This document shows, piece after piece, positions 1 to 14,800 of a DNA stretch of 64,000 bases. The DNA is taken from positions 13,559,501 through 13,623,500 of the forward strand of contig NC_091099.1 in NCBI RefSeq assembly GCF_024713975.1. Reading direction: 5' to 3'. A program made the position numbers and the translations under genes. The notes beneath the pieces were generated by a model. The model searched no databases. It was not told the origin of the DNA and worked only from the letters and a program-made list of their open reading frames with translations. This stretch comes from Paralichthys olivaceus (taxonomy: Eukaryota; Chordata; Actinopteri; Pleuronectiformes; Paralichthyidae). Within the stretch, counting starts at the first letter, position 1. Every line of letters begins with the position of its first letter.

Positions 1-362
1 CACCACAGCACTGGGACTCCCTTGGGGCTGCCTTCCCAGGGCCAGGGGGCTGCTGTAGGGTGGAGGGTAGCAGCGCTGGTCGCTGTAGTCCGTGGAGGTG
101 GAGGCCTCCCGCACAGTGGAGCTGCAGTCTGTGGTGGAGCCCAGTGTGTGGCTGCTGATGCTGTGCTGGCGGGCGCTGAAGCTGGTGCGGGACACTGTGG
201 TCGTGGAGGCCTCGCTGACCGAGCTGCCGGTCCGCTGCAAACAGCTGGACAGCACTGCATCTGCACTCACCAAGGAGGAGGGAAGCTGGCTGGGGTTGTT
301 GGGCAGGTGCACGTCTATGGCTGCTGTGGTGATGACTCGTGCAGGGTCCGGGATCCCCATAT
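1..362 (-). CDS. tmem266: tmem266 C-terminal exon, cut by the window edge
   Basis: Begins after TTTGCAG with MGIPDPARVITTAAIDVHLP, matching the mammalian tail, then runs open through Ser/Thr-rich sequence (SSVSEASTTTVSRTSFSARQ, STTDCSSTVREASTSTD) and a Pro/Tyr patch (CYPPPYSSP). No stop codon is reached before position 1, so the exon continues outside the window. Confidence 0.92.
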
Positions 363-3300
363 CTGCAAAAACAACACGAGATGTTTAAATATTGTGCAGC
401 CACATGGGCTGTAGAGGAGACACAATGTTGATGCTCACCACTGCTTGGCTCACTGTAGTACTGGCTGATGTAGTTGTTCATGTCATCTTGACCATGGTGA
501 TCTGAAGAGGAGAAAAGTGGCCACGTGAATTCATCTCAGACACAATGAAAGAAAAACCAGTGAGAATCTACGTGTCTCTGCAGAGAACGTCCTGCTGCGT
601 TGTGCATGTGTGAAAGACAAACTCTAATTAAACTATGTAGCCAATTCTAAGGATTTTACCCAAAGGTCACATCTGAAAACAGCTTTATAGACCTAATAGC
701 TTTACAGTCCAGTGTGTGTAACCTAGAATAGGTTGTTCATTATTCTACAGAGACGGAATTCAATGTTCCTGTACAGAAACAAAGGTAATGTTACAGTACA
801 GATGAAAATGCATAAAAAGTGTAAAATTTAGAACAAATGTAAGTATAGAAACTGCATAAAAGCACACATTTAAAAACATTCTCTCTAATTAAAGGCACAT
901 AAACCTTTAACTTCTTATATAAGCAGGTAATGTTGGGGCAGTTTTGATATCCATTAGGAGCTGGTTCCAGCAGGGGGCAGCGTAGTAGCTAAATGTGGCT
1001 AAATGCCTTTTGCATTAAAACACTGGTTCAGTCTCCCTATCCAGAATTTCTAATAATTTAATCTATAAGATTTTAAAAATATCCATCATTTTCCTAAAGC
1101 CTGAGCTGATGTTTTTAGGTTTCTAATTTTGTCTGAATCTGAAAAACTAATTTTGCGTTCATGGATAACAGAAAAGGTGGAATAACTAAATGCTGCTTGA
1201 TAAATTCCTTTACCAGCTGATCAGTCATTACATTTGTCTTGTAGCTGTTGCTCTTCTAAAATAACACAACACATTGTTTCATTATTATGTGAAAGAGCAG
1301 CACTCTGTGTTTAAGTTCCACAGATATAAAATCAGTGTTTCTCAAAGTGCTCTCCAACAAGTTTTTGCATCACTGTCACATAATCGTTCTACGATAGGGC
1401 CGGTCATTGTTTATCTTAAGCTGTGACAGCAATCGTCTCCAGATGATCAATACCACATGAGTTTACGAGAAGAGGGCCCAGTGTGAAGGCTGTCTGACTG
1501 GAAACACTGTGGCCCAGATATAACGCAGGGAGGGGCTATGATTTATAATTTTGATAAAGGAAAAGCTTCAGGATTTTAAAGCCCTGACGGCACATTGTTG
1601 CTCTAAGTCCAGTAAGTTATGACCTGTCACTGTGTAAAAGCTTTATTTTCCATCTAGATGTGGCACAAGAGCTGAGATGTGAATTGTGAGATGTTTGTGA
1701 TAAGAGGACACCAGCATCTCCACTCTTACTCTTCTTAGATGTGTTGTTTTCTCTTCATTTAAAATAATGTGTTGCTGTTTTTAAATCACCAGCCTTACAT
1801 GTTACGTTCCACTGACATGTTAATTCTTTTGTTCCTAAGGATGAAGAAGGATTTCTCATTCAACCAATCCAAAGAATTTAAATCTGCAACCTCCCTGTCA
1901 CAAGTCATCTTCTTCTACATCAAACATTTAACCAGCCACTTGTGTGTACCTGGATCTGGTTTAAGGATAAAAGCGCAGCCCTGAATCCCCCCTCAGTGAA
2001 CACCAGTCTTTGAAAGCCTGTGATACAAAAGGAGTTGGGTGTTCCGGACGGTTACCTGCAGGCCCCCCGGGCTCTCTCGCTTTAGCTGGAGCGTGATGCT
2101 CCGAGGCCCCCGGGGCCAGTCCATCCACCTCCTGGAAAGTGCTGCTTTGTTTACCCCACATATGGTGGATCTGCATTGCTGCTTCACGCTCTGCCACCAG
2201 GTCCAGGTCCTGCTGGGCCAGGTGGGCTCTCAGCTGCCTGATTTCAAACTGAAACGAAAGACAGACACAAGGGAGAAGAGGAGAAAAGTCTATATTTTCC
2301 ACCCAGGTAGTCAATAGAGAATACACAGGAGTGTTTTTACGGGTATTAAATACTAATAAAATACTGTGTATTCTGGCTAATACACCATCCCCTTTTCTCT
2401 GAGCATTGTATGCCTCTGTTATCAGTACTGGATGTATTGCTTACATCACAGCTGACCTTTACACATACAGTAGAGTGTGCATTTCCAAAATTGCAGTATA
2501 ACAGACATACAGTAGAACAGTCAGTGGATGCATTTGAAGTTAAACTAGATTATTACATTTTGAAGAAGTCATTCAGTTGCTTTTAGATAAAAGTGCAAAG
2601 TACTGGATATCTGATATCCACCAGGCTGCTGTAAAAAGTTAATTCTGATGGTGTTAACAGATTTGACCAATGAGGAAGGCATCCTGTATTCGTTTCTTGT
2701 TTAGTGCTTTGCCTCCCCCTGCTGGTGTGATACAGAGAAACAGATTGTAGGCAGGAGATGTGAGACGGATGAGAGGACGTACTGCTTGTTCCTGACAGAT
2801 CTGAGTGAGACGGTCAAGCTGTTCCTCCCTCACTGCCTTGGCCTTCTCATACTGGTGGATCTCCAGCTCCATCTCCACCTTCACTTGCAGCACATAGGCT
2901 GGAACAACAGGATGGAGAGCAGACAGACAACAGAACAACATATTGGTCAATTCTCTGAAACGACTCCAACTAAAAACTCTTGATTCATGTAGAGATGGAT
3001 GAGCTGATCTTTGAGGTTATTTTACACCGTTTTAGTCAAATAAAATCCTCCATATTAACTGGTTCCCAACAAGGTCTGCAATTAACATGTTGTACACATG
3101 CTGACAGAGGTGACATCACAACGGTCCTGCAAACAACACCATCTTTGTGAGGCTTCATTTATGTTGGGTTTTTGTGGAGGTTGTGGCAGAAAAGGTTTTT
3201 AGTCAGCAGTATGTGAAGTTAAGTTTTTTGTCTGCATGTGTTTGTTTATCTCTGTTAGTTTGCAGGATTACACAAAAAGGACTAGACAGATAACTATGAA

Positions 3301-4087
3301 ACTTGGTGGAAGGATGCAGTATTGGTCACCCAGAACATTTTGGTGCAGTTCCTGATCAGGGGGCAGATCCAGGAATTTTTTATTTCACATTGTCGGTTTT
3401 TCAACATTTCCATTGATTTGTCTTGATGAAAATAAACAGGCACGTTTAGGAGACTGATAGAAATGAGTGTTTGCACTTTGAGGCAAATAAAAATAAAAAT
3501 CTTTATTGAGTGAATTTAAATGTGATATAATAAGGAGACTGTTAGGCCTTGGTGAAGGTTTGAGCTATGTAGTGGGTTTGTGTTCTAAAGTGTTAAGATC
3601 TTTTGTTCACTCTCAACTATCATCCCTCTTTACATCTTGGCTACTGTGTTATATTAAAAAACCACCAGGGGGAGCAATGCTAAAAAACATGCTCAGCTCA
3701 TGCCCCTGTATGATGAAATAATGTCCATGTAGCAACTACTGTACTAAAACCACAGGTTTGTTACAACACATGATGTCCCACTATCACTCCTGGAGGAAAA
3801 TAATTGGAAAAAAACAGCTCAAGACTGAATGAAACCAATACTGCAGAGAGCTCACTGCAGTATCTGTCTCTGTAACCTGACAGTAGAGGACAGGACGCAG
3901 GGGACAACACCCCCCGAGCCCCTCCCTCCTAGCCTCACCATCAATGATCCTCTTGACCCTCCAGATGCGCAGCGTGATGATGAGACCAATAGCATCCCAG
4001 GGGCTGCTGGGGCCGTTGGCCACTGTGGAGGCCACCATGGGGGCCAGAGAGAGGACGATGACAGCTCCATCAAACACCTGAGAGAGA

Positions 4088-4122
<35 letters not shown>

Positions 4123-7100
4123 CGCACACACGCACGCACGCACGCACGCACGCACCAGGTTACTATTGTGCCTGTGGTTCCCATATTGAGGTTTGACATT
4201 GAGGGAATGACACTGCAGTGAGAGGGGCCCGAGGCAGGACTAATGGGACCCATGGGAGCTTACCTCAACTTTGTTTTCTATGTAATCCCAGATCCCCAAC
4301 ACCACGATCCTGAACACCGTCTGAGACAGAGAGGAGGAGAGAGAGCAGGTCATTCACAGGGAACACTGGAAGAAACCAAGGATGCTCAAACTGAGAGAGG
4401 CTGGATGATGTTGGGTAGTTAATAGTAGTAAAAGGTATTTGCAGTTATTTGGATTTCTTTTGTCCCTCCACTGGTGATCTATCAGTGACACAATATTCAT
4501 ACACATCACAGACGACACCATAGGTTTTCATCTCAACAAGTAGAGACACCATGTTTGGCTTCTGCTGAGGCAGCAGGGGCTGGAGATGGCAGCTCCTCCT
4601 CCCTCTCTGTTCCTCCCCTAACCCCCATCCTCATCTCAGTTATCAAGGTTGCAGCTGATTCCACTGCCTCCATGTGGCCCAGAGGACCTGCTCTTATTGA
4701 TAAGTAAAACTACAGCTCTGAAAAAAGTTAGCAGTCGGGTGAGCATGACAAATGTGGCCGGCTGTGAAGAAAATTGCAATCAATATAGCAAACCTGAGGC
4801 CCCCCAAAATAATTTAAAACAAGTGGCACAGAACAGCTCCACCTGCATTCCAGGATTTCTGCTGCGGATCAATGGAAAAACCTGAGCGGGACCAAGAGTA
4901 GAGCAGTTTTGTTGAGTAAGTTCACCTTCACTGATCAGAATCTACTCATGATGCCATGACAGAGGGCATCTCAGTCCTGTAATGAGAGTCTGATGGCCTT
5001 CCCGCCTGACCCCACATACTGCAGGATGTGGCGTTAACGGAGAGGCCGCTGCATCAGCTGTAAGCGAGCCTGCTTTTGTGTTGAGCGAGGACACGACAGA
5101 GACTCACCTCTGTGAAGAAGACGGAGAGGATGGCCAGGCTGATCCAGTGGATGATGCTGGCGAACTGAGATGCGTTGTTGACTGCAGGGGGATAAAGCAG
5201 AATAACGCGTTGTCTTTTTAAATCTCGGTGTGATATGAAGTGGGGAATGATGGATGCTGCAGAAGCTGTGACCTGCTGTGTGACATTGAAGCTCTGCAGT
5301 AAAGTGAGCACACACATGCACACACAGACATGATGAACCGTGATAACTATGAATTCATAACAAACTGTACATGCATGTATCTGCGTCTAATTGCGGACGT
5401 TCCCCAAACAGCACTCGGCTGTCAGCTGAGGTATTTCTCTTCACACTCCACCTCTCCCTCCCATCTGTCTTTGTTTGCTTTGTTCACTGATCTGTCCATC
5501 AGTCCATTCATCTTCCTCCTGTCCTCCCCGCACTCATCCACCAGCCGGCTCCGTGCTGCCTCATTTCTTTGTCCGCATATCTCCCTCCACACATTTGTTT
5601 CACCCCTCCCCCCCCCACACACTCTCTCTCGGTCAAGCCGTCCCAGAGGAACAATGAAGACTCAAATGTGTTTGGGTACAGTAGGAGCAACACTACCGCT
5701 GCGTGTGTGTGTTCTTCACTCATCTCCCTGGCACCAAACAGGCCACGACCCCTGACTCTGTACTTATGATGGATGAGGATGCACGCACCGAGCCGGATGA
5801 TGTAGATGTGGGCGGTAGCAGGGTGACAAGGGTCACACTGGTATTTCAACCACCTGACATTGTGCGTTGACTGTGGAATACTAATGAGAGGGTTAGATTC
5901 CTCCGGCCCATGATTGATCAGAGCCTCAGGTCCCAGAGCAGATGATCAGTGACACAGACTCATTATACAGTACATGTATGACACCAGGTCAGCAGCTGAT
6001 CATTATGCCTGCACATGATCACATACATGTTGCACATTGATTTGTCTTACTACCGTCACCAAGGAGGCTGTCCTCTGGTCTGCGTTTGTTTCTTAGCTGC
6101 TTTGTTTCTACTGTACCGATCTCTATTAAACTTTGTGGAGGGGTGGGCCATGATCCAGGGAAGGTTTTCACTTTTTTTTTACATTTTGAGTGATTTCTCA
6201 GAGAATAATTTGTGGATCTTATTAAAAGAAAGTCAGGCATGTTATTCATGGGAAGGCTATTTATGACTGTAAGTGATCTGGTGCAGCTCCAAATAAAAAT
6301 CTGAGTTTAATGAATTTAAATGTGGCCTTGGTGGAGGTACGTGCTGTCAAGATACGAACACTGCCCTGAATTCTATTACAGTAAATCACCATTAATTAAA
6401 GTATGACCACTGTTACAGCTGAGGGGTCCACTGACTTCATTCACTGACTATGATGTTATATGAATATGAACATCTCCTTAAAGGAAGTAAAGAAATACAA
6501 TAACGTCCTATTGGCCAATTGATTTTTTTTTATACAGGAGTAAGAAATGATTTAATGAGCATCCCTTTAATTTGAAAGGAATCGTGACCACAAGTTGTGA
6601 TTCTGAAGTTGATACACGACCATTGAAATTCTTTTTGGAGGACAAACTATGCCATGGAGGCATTTTCTAAATTACCTCGAACTAAATTAACTCAAATTAT
6701 GTGAGGACTGATATCACTTTACAAAAACTAATATTGGCTGACAACCTGACCTGGCTAATGTATTGGTCTGGCTCTAGTATATTGTAGAATATCTATTACC
6801 TCTGCAGAGGAGGTTGTGTTTATTTGTTAGTTTGTCTGCTAGTTAGCAGGATTATGCAAAAACTACCGCATTGTCACCAAACTTGGTGGAAGGATGTGGA
6901 ATGAATTTGGGAAGAAACTATAACATTTTGGTGGAGATCCAGTATTTTTTCTTTTAAACTTTCTCTAACATTGTGTGATTGGGCGTTTTCAACATTTTCC
7001 CTGAGTTATTCATGGATCTTGATGGAAAGAAAAAAAAGGAAGGTGTTAGTTGCTTGTTTTTCATGATGGTTAAAGCTGTTTCCTGCTGTATAATAAAGCC

Positions 7101-9560
7101 AGGAGCATGTAAATGATGCCTGTCTTTGATTAAAGTAGCATGTTCCCCTATAAGTTACTTTTGTTCCACAAACATCCTTTATTACACTGTGAGAAAAAGT
7201 TAGTCTGTCATTTACTCTTGTTTTATTGCTGTAACCTCTGTGAAAGCACGGTTTTCCTGCAGCACAGCTCTTGTGCTGATTAAGGTCTTGGGAACCTGCT
7301 CCTTTGTGTTAGGTCTTTGAGTCTATACATTGACCCAGTGCCTCTGTATAGCAATTAGTAAACAATTGTGCTGAGCTCTGTACATTCCCACCTCCTCTCC
7401 AAGAAAAGTACACAACCATATCATCTTGGTCATCTCAGCAGGCGTCAGCCATGTTGCTGGAACTCACACTGCAGCAGCTTGGCATCTATGAGCAGCTCCA
7501 GCGTCAGCAGCAGCACCACCAGGACGACACAGGCCACCAGGAAGCAGTTGAAGCCCGCCGACAGCAGACAGACCTGCCACAGCGCCGCCCTCCTCCCACA
7601 GCAAGGCTTCAGCCAGTTTGACCTGAACGTTCGGAGAAGGGGGAGGTCAGACACAGAGGGGAGGGGGGAGGGGGGAACAAAGATAAATGGTGAATCTTGT
7701 TGTGGTGTTACTTTAATATGTAATGCTGGTACAGAGAGCAGATCTGACAGGACGCTTGCAAGGGCAAATCAATAAAACACAAGGAATGTCAGGATACACA
7801 AATCGTGAGGTGTATTCAACCTTGACTCTGCTTGACTCCAGTCAGTGTTAAAAACACTATATGGACATTTAGGCTAAAAACATGGTGTAGGTGAAGCCGT
7901 TTAGAGTAGAATTTGCCTGTTGGAGCTAACGGCAACTTGGATGAGACCACAGGAGCAGTATGGAGGTTTTTTTTTTTTTTTTTACGCCTGAAGAAGGAGT
8001 CACCAGTTACTTCAATTGTATTGGATTTGGCTGCAACGCTGTTTACACTTGAAACACTTCACACACCCCTCCATCGGTGAGTGGTGAGTAGATAATGAGT
8101 GAATTTTCATTTTTGGGTGAACTATCCCTTGACTATGGAGTTGGTCCTCCCTTGGCAGCTACAACAGCCTTCACTCTTCTGGGAAAGCTGCGGGAAGTCT
8201 TTGCGGCGTCAGACACTGATGTTGGACGAGAGGGCCTGGCTCGCAATCTCCGCTCTAGTTCATCCCAAAGGTGTTCGATGGGGTTGAGGTCAGGGCTGTG
8301 CAGAGTCAAGTCAAGTTCAGTCAAGTTCTTCCACACCAAACTCACCCAACCGTGCTTTCATGAACCTTGCTCTGTGCACTGGGGCAGAATCATGCTGGAA
8401 CAGGAAAGGGCCCTCCCCAAACTGTTCCCACAAAGTTGGAAGCAGAATTGTCCAAAATGTCTTGATAAACTGAAGCGTTAAGATTTCCCTTCACTGGAAC
8501 TAAGGGGCCTCTTCCAAGCAATGGTAATGGGACTGAATCAAACACCTGAATTCGACGATTAAGAGGTTTTGTCTGTGTATTTTCAGCAGAGGTCACCATT
8601 CTGCATGCAAATCACACAAAAACACAGCTGAGATTAATCTACATGTAATTTTAAATGCAAAGCACAAAACTCACTTTCTGCTGGGGCTACAAGGTAATTC
8701 CACACAAGAATTCATGGGTGTCATTTCTTATCTCATCTCCTTCTACAATCATTCGTTGTTGCCATTTCTTTCCAACAGTCCTCTGAACATAAGATCATCA
8801 GGCCGTGTAATACTGACTCCAAGAGCCATTACTTTGTTTGTTGTCTATTTTTAGTAACAGATTACATGGCATCTGCTGTTATCCACATTCAAGCATTAAA
8901 TAATTCTTTGTGAACCATCAGAAGATTCATATATTCATATATATATCATATAATACATTCAATGCCAGAAATAGCATGACATCCATACAGGACACTCTCT
9001 TTATGACACGTGTTTATAACCTTTAAGCCAGTAAAGTGTGGTTATTATAGAGAGATTAGAGTCTCTCCTTCCTAATTCTCCTCCCTGCTGCTTCGCTGGG
9101 TGAAAGGATGGGTCTCTGGGAGGAAGTGGCTCACTGACTGACTGGCTGGCTTCATCTGATTTTTCCATGATAGGCTGCTCTCACACCTGCGTGCCTGGTA
9201 AAGAACATCAGAGTGAAGGGATGAGTGTGTGCTCTTATTCCCACTGGTTGAAGCAGCTAATTCTTATACATGGCAACTTATTTTCCATTAGTCCAGAGAG
9301 TGCTAGTGTCCTGGTGTCCTCGCCCCGTGTCCCGATAACACTGGGCCTGGAGATGTGAGCGTCAGACCTGCCTTAAATCCATCTTCCGCTAATCAGACAC
9401 TGGGACTGTCACAGAGTCGTAGGGATGTATGCCCCCCCCCCCCCCACACACACACAGGGCTTCCCCTTCCTGTCACAGCTTTGCATTACTTACACACACA
9501 CACACACTCTCTCTCAACTCAGATGTACTCTACGAAACCGAGACGCAAAGAAGGTAGGAG

Positions 9561-9604
<44 letters not shown>

Positions 9605-11831
9605 GTACTTTATAGAAGGCAACACTGAGAAAGACAGTATGTTCCCTCGAAAATAGCAGCTATCCGTTGTCACCTGTCCCCCACAGGAGGCAATGTCTGT
9701 CAGACAACAAGAGAGGATGCAATTTACTCCCTACTCTCCTCTTTCTTCAACTCATAGTGAAGGTGGCAAACGCTGAGAGGAAGCGGGGGTGCAGAGCGGT
9801 TCAAAGGCACTGGGACTCATCCAAAAGTGAAGCGGAGTGAGAGCCAGAGAGGAAGGATGGCTAGTTGGAGGAGGAAGAATGAGAAAGAGAGAAGAGAGGA
9901 AGATGCTGAGTGAGTTCAATGATGATTCTGGTTTATTGTAACTTTGGTTTTACCCGTTGAGTTAATGATAGCACTGTGCTCTAAAAGTAAATAGCTCGAG
10001 CAATCAAGTGGGATAAGAATATCATACAAAAAAAACACGTTATGCTTAACTTATCAGGAATTAGACTAGCAGACCTGTGCAAGAAGCCAGAAATAAAAGA
10101 TGTGTAGTATTTTGGATTAAAAAATTTTTTTTAAATAGTTGCTGAAACTAATAATTTCCCATGAGAAAAGAAGGTGAAGTTACTACTGTCCATTATAAAA
10201 AATCCTACAGTTTACAAACTGACTGTTTTGGTGCAACTGTGTCCTACTGTGCTTGAGTTTTGGGCACGTTTACGTCTGGGTTCACCTCAAAAACAATAAA
10301 AAACTTGGCTGGTTTATATCTTATCTAATGGTCTGTTGTTTCTTGGCCAGTTGGGATGCACTGAAGTGACGTCCCTGTGTTTTCAGAACCATTACCAACA
10401 GCAATCATGGCCAACCTATAAAAAAATAATAAACTGATCCTATGAGGTAAAAAAGGGAGAGGTGATCCTGCTGAGCGGTGTCATTTTGCAGAAGAACCTC
10501 ACACAGCTTCACTTCCTGACCATCCTTCACCAAGGTCAGCAGAGTGGTTGGAGCTCTGCCACGCTGTGTCGATGCTCTCCCAGAGGCCAACACTCAGCCC
10601 TCTGCAGCAGCCCCCTGTACCAGCCAATGCCTGCAGATTAGAAGCTCAACACCTGGGGTGGCAAAGAGGTGGTGGAGGGTAATGGTATCATTAGCAGACA
10701 CCAGAGAGACTTTCCCCCACACAGCACCGATCTGTTCCCAAGGAACAAAGTCTGCCAGTGGGGGAGGAGGAGGAGGAGGAGAGCCAAGAAAAAGAAACAT
10801 TTACCTGAGGATACCACACAGTCGATGGACGTTTGTGCACCATTAGTTAAAAGATGGAATAGAGACACCTCACTTAGCTCCGGGATTGAAACGCATGATT
10901 TAACTCGTGCTGTGTGGAATCATAATACATTCAGACCTCTCCCATAAGCCGGGCAGAAAAAGGTATTAATTTAATAAACCTGTAAAGAAAAACCGTGTCT
11001 GGAAGCGGAGTGAATGGCAGTGATGGATCACTCCAAGCTAAGAAACTTAATTTTAGGGAAATCACTTTAAACTTTGAACGCTGAGGACCTGAAGTATTTA
11101 TGAGGAAGTCGGGCTGCTTCAGCGTTGGAGCCAAGGATGAAAATCACCTCACTCTCTCCCAGGGTCACAGCTGGCAAGGATTGAATGGGCAATATCTCAA
11201 GGGTTGGTCATGCAAGCATATGTGCATGCAAAGAAATCCTTACACACACACAGTTGCATGTGGTGTGGTACAGGTTCATAAAGACATCAAGAGGCCAGTG
11301 GCTACAGTGAGGGAAGATCGAAGTGACCCTGACAGTTCAGAGAGAGAGGGGGGGGATTAGATCATGAGACTGATCGATAGTGGCCTGAGATGGAAGTGAT
11401 GGCATCGGGCACATGACCCCACCTGACTCCAGTCGAAGAAACAGACAGGACAGAGTGCAAGACGACTGACGGGCACAGAGGAAAGTGTCCGGCCGCTCTG
11501 CTGGGGCCCATTCACACACACAGACAGGACAGAGCTTTGGCCCCGGCCCCAGCTGAGTAACTCTCAGTGTGTAGGAGAGCAGGTATCACGAGGAGCATCT
11601 CTTTCATTATAGTGTCTCCTGTAATTGAAACAGGATAAAATACAATGTAAACTCATTAGGTGCAAGTTAAATGGAAATTAAATCAGAGAGGTGGTGCTTT
11701 GTGTTTGTGAGTTAAGAGATGGAGTGAGAGAGGGCGGGGGAGAGTGGGAAAGGGGCATATTCATTCAGAAGTAATGAGCCTGAAAGACTTTCAAGGCGTC
11801 TGAGCTATTGATTGTAACACACACACACGTG

Positions 11832-11866
<35 letters not shown>

Positions 11867-14800
11867 ACACGCACACGCGCACACGCACACACGGAATAAA
11901 TACAAACTCTAACATCTCCTTGAAACTGCTCGTAGAGGAAAGTCTAAAATAATGTGTGTGAGTGACTTGTGTTGCCAGTCCTCTAAATAATTGATTGGAA
12001 CTCTTGATAAATGTCTTGATTATACATTCACATCAGTAACACTGCTCAACCAAAAAACAACTCAACACATTATATGCTACAGATCTGTTGCATTTGCCCC
12101 ACAGTTACACCTGCATCCAAAACCATAAATCATGGGATGACGATCAGACCAGTGGTCCTTATACAAACATATGATTTATTGATGCAAAGATTCCAGCTCC
12201 TCCAATGTGAGTATTTGATGCTCTGCTTACATCTGCTCTCTGTCTTATATGATTAGCTTTCTTGATTCTGGACTGTTTTTCATTTTTATTATTTTATGAC
12301 ATTTTGCAGACAGGGAAGGAACTAGTTTATTGATCAAGAAAATAATAGACAGATTTATGGATAAAGGAAATAATCAGTCATGTTAGATTCTTCTGATATA
12401 GAACTGAACAAAAGCTGATTTCTTTCTTTCCTTCCTTCCATCCAGAACATGCAACCTCTCTGCACTGATAACAACACGGCTCTGTGCTCCCTCCAGTGTA
12501 AAACTTCAGCCGATTCACAAAAATCTGCTGAGCTCAGCAGGTTCTGGTCGGGGAAAATGGACCACGACTGTGTGCCTGCAGGCGACTGAGCAGCAAAGGT
12601 GGGAGGACTTCAACCCATTCAGGCTGTTCAATTATACAAACGCACCTCAACTTACTTTTTAAACTTGAAGAGGCATTTTTTCTACTTGATAGCGTTGCAA
12701 TTATTAAGAAAGCACATGTTTGGCATCCTCCTATGAAAATAAAAACCACAGTAACAACTGGCTAAATCCGCTCATCCATAACCACTGCAGGGCAGGGTAT
12801 CACGGCCGAAGAAAAAAAGAAAGGAAACCCGGAGAGACGGAAACCAGCAAAGCAATAAATATGCTGAATAAAGTGAAGCTATTGTGGCTAATCAATGATG
12901 CATTGTAGAGCTGAGAAGTCTCATTGTTATTAATCTTTTACAGTCTCACGCCCGGGGAATCAACATTTGTGTGGTAAATTAACAAATCAAATGAAGAGAA
13001 ATCAATTCCAGTAAAATTAAGTATTGGCCTTGTATCTGCATCCCCTCTGGTTAAAAATCTTTTTAGTGAATATACATGCAGCTTTCCAGTAAAACCACAC
13101 TGTTCCACTTGTCTCCAAACGTGATCACCTGTCATCTCTTCACTCCGAGCATCGTACACCACTTGACAACCAACAGAGGAGATTCAGAGCAGGTCTACGC
13201 CAGAGAATTGGGCCACAGATACTAAGCAAATGGAGATGGATGGGGCTCCATGTGCAAAGCAGCAGACAAGCTGTCCCTGATAAATGGGTTTTCACCAGGA
13301 CACTTGATCTCTCTCGCTCTCAGCCTAAAAAGCAATCTCGCACTTTGCATGTCTGTGAATATTAACAAACCCTCAAACCCGGCACCCAAATGTCATCTAT
13401 TGTGTTGCATGGTGCCAGGCAAGAGAGCCAATTTGATGGAGAGGACTGTTCCTCTCTGTGTGTTTGAAATAGAGTCAGATGGGGGGAGGGAGAAATCCTG
13501 TTCTTTTTCACACATCCATCAACATAGAACAGGTGTAGTCCGGCTACGCTTCTAAATCCCCATGAAATATCGCTGCTGCCAAGATTCCTACTCGAGTCTG
13601 GCACGGTCCTTCACATATATATTCTGCAGTCTAGATTTTTTCTAATTATTCCATCTTCCTTCAACCTTGAGCATTTCAACCTGGGTTTGATTATGTGCAT
13701 GCTGACATGCTGCTGTATTAATGCTCCAGAGTGAATGAGAAGTGGCTGGAGAATTTTATTTCACTGGGGGAGGCCTGAGCACTATGTGGACTAATGTAAT
13801 CAATCTGCCCTGACCTGTGCATATATAATATGATCCAAGATTTCTGCAAACATGGGATCAGCTGTGGCTTAATCCCACACCGCAATCCAACACATATGAC
13901 AGTCATCAAACGAAGCCATCTCCCTGTGAGCTTTCTGAATGAAAGCATGGAAGAGAGTTGTCAGCTCCATTCCTCCGTCCATCCTATCTCTTGATCCGCT
14001 CCGCCTCCACTCTCCTCCAGTCAAAGCAGCAGGTTGACCCATATGAACCATCTGTCATTCCTGCAGTGCCTCACACCTCTTCAGTCTGCCCCCTGGAGAT
14101 CAGTGGCATATGCTGCTAGTGCTGCTGTGGACAGCAGGCTGATCTGGGGATAAAAACCTATGACAAGTGCAGGATGTGCAGCCTGAGGTCTACAGGCCGA
14201 CGCCAAGAGTCCTACCCAACCTATCAACACAATGCAATCTAAATACACCAGCTTGTTGTGGCACCATTGTTAAAACCTGTAACACATACTTGAGTTTATT
14301 AGTGACTGACTGCCTCCTTATCTTATCCAAAGTCACCTGAGATATGCAAGTATTCTGAAATTATTATCTCTGCAAAGGGGTTATTTTTTTGTCTCTGTCT
14401 TTTGCTGGGTGACGGATTTCCACAAATTTTGGTGGAAGGATGGGACGTGGCACAAATCTGGACAAACGGATCACCAATTGATGAAAAAGATCAGGCACAT
14501 GAAAAATGGCACATTTAGGGGACTGATATCTATGCGGGTTGGGTCTATGAACTTTGCTCAGCTTGATTGAATTTAAGGGGACCGCTGGGTCTTGGTGGAG
14601 CGATGTGCTCCACTGTGTGCCATTCTAGTTGTAGATGGATAGTGACAGAGACATATATCTAAGAATAAGGCAGGCAAATGAAATAAACCTTTGACTCAAA
14701 AATTGATGAACACAGCACAATGAAAAAATGGTTTCTGCCTTGAGTCATGACCCAGCTCTCAAAAAAATATATTGGTTCAGTAGTTTTTGTAAAAATAGTC

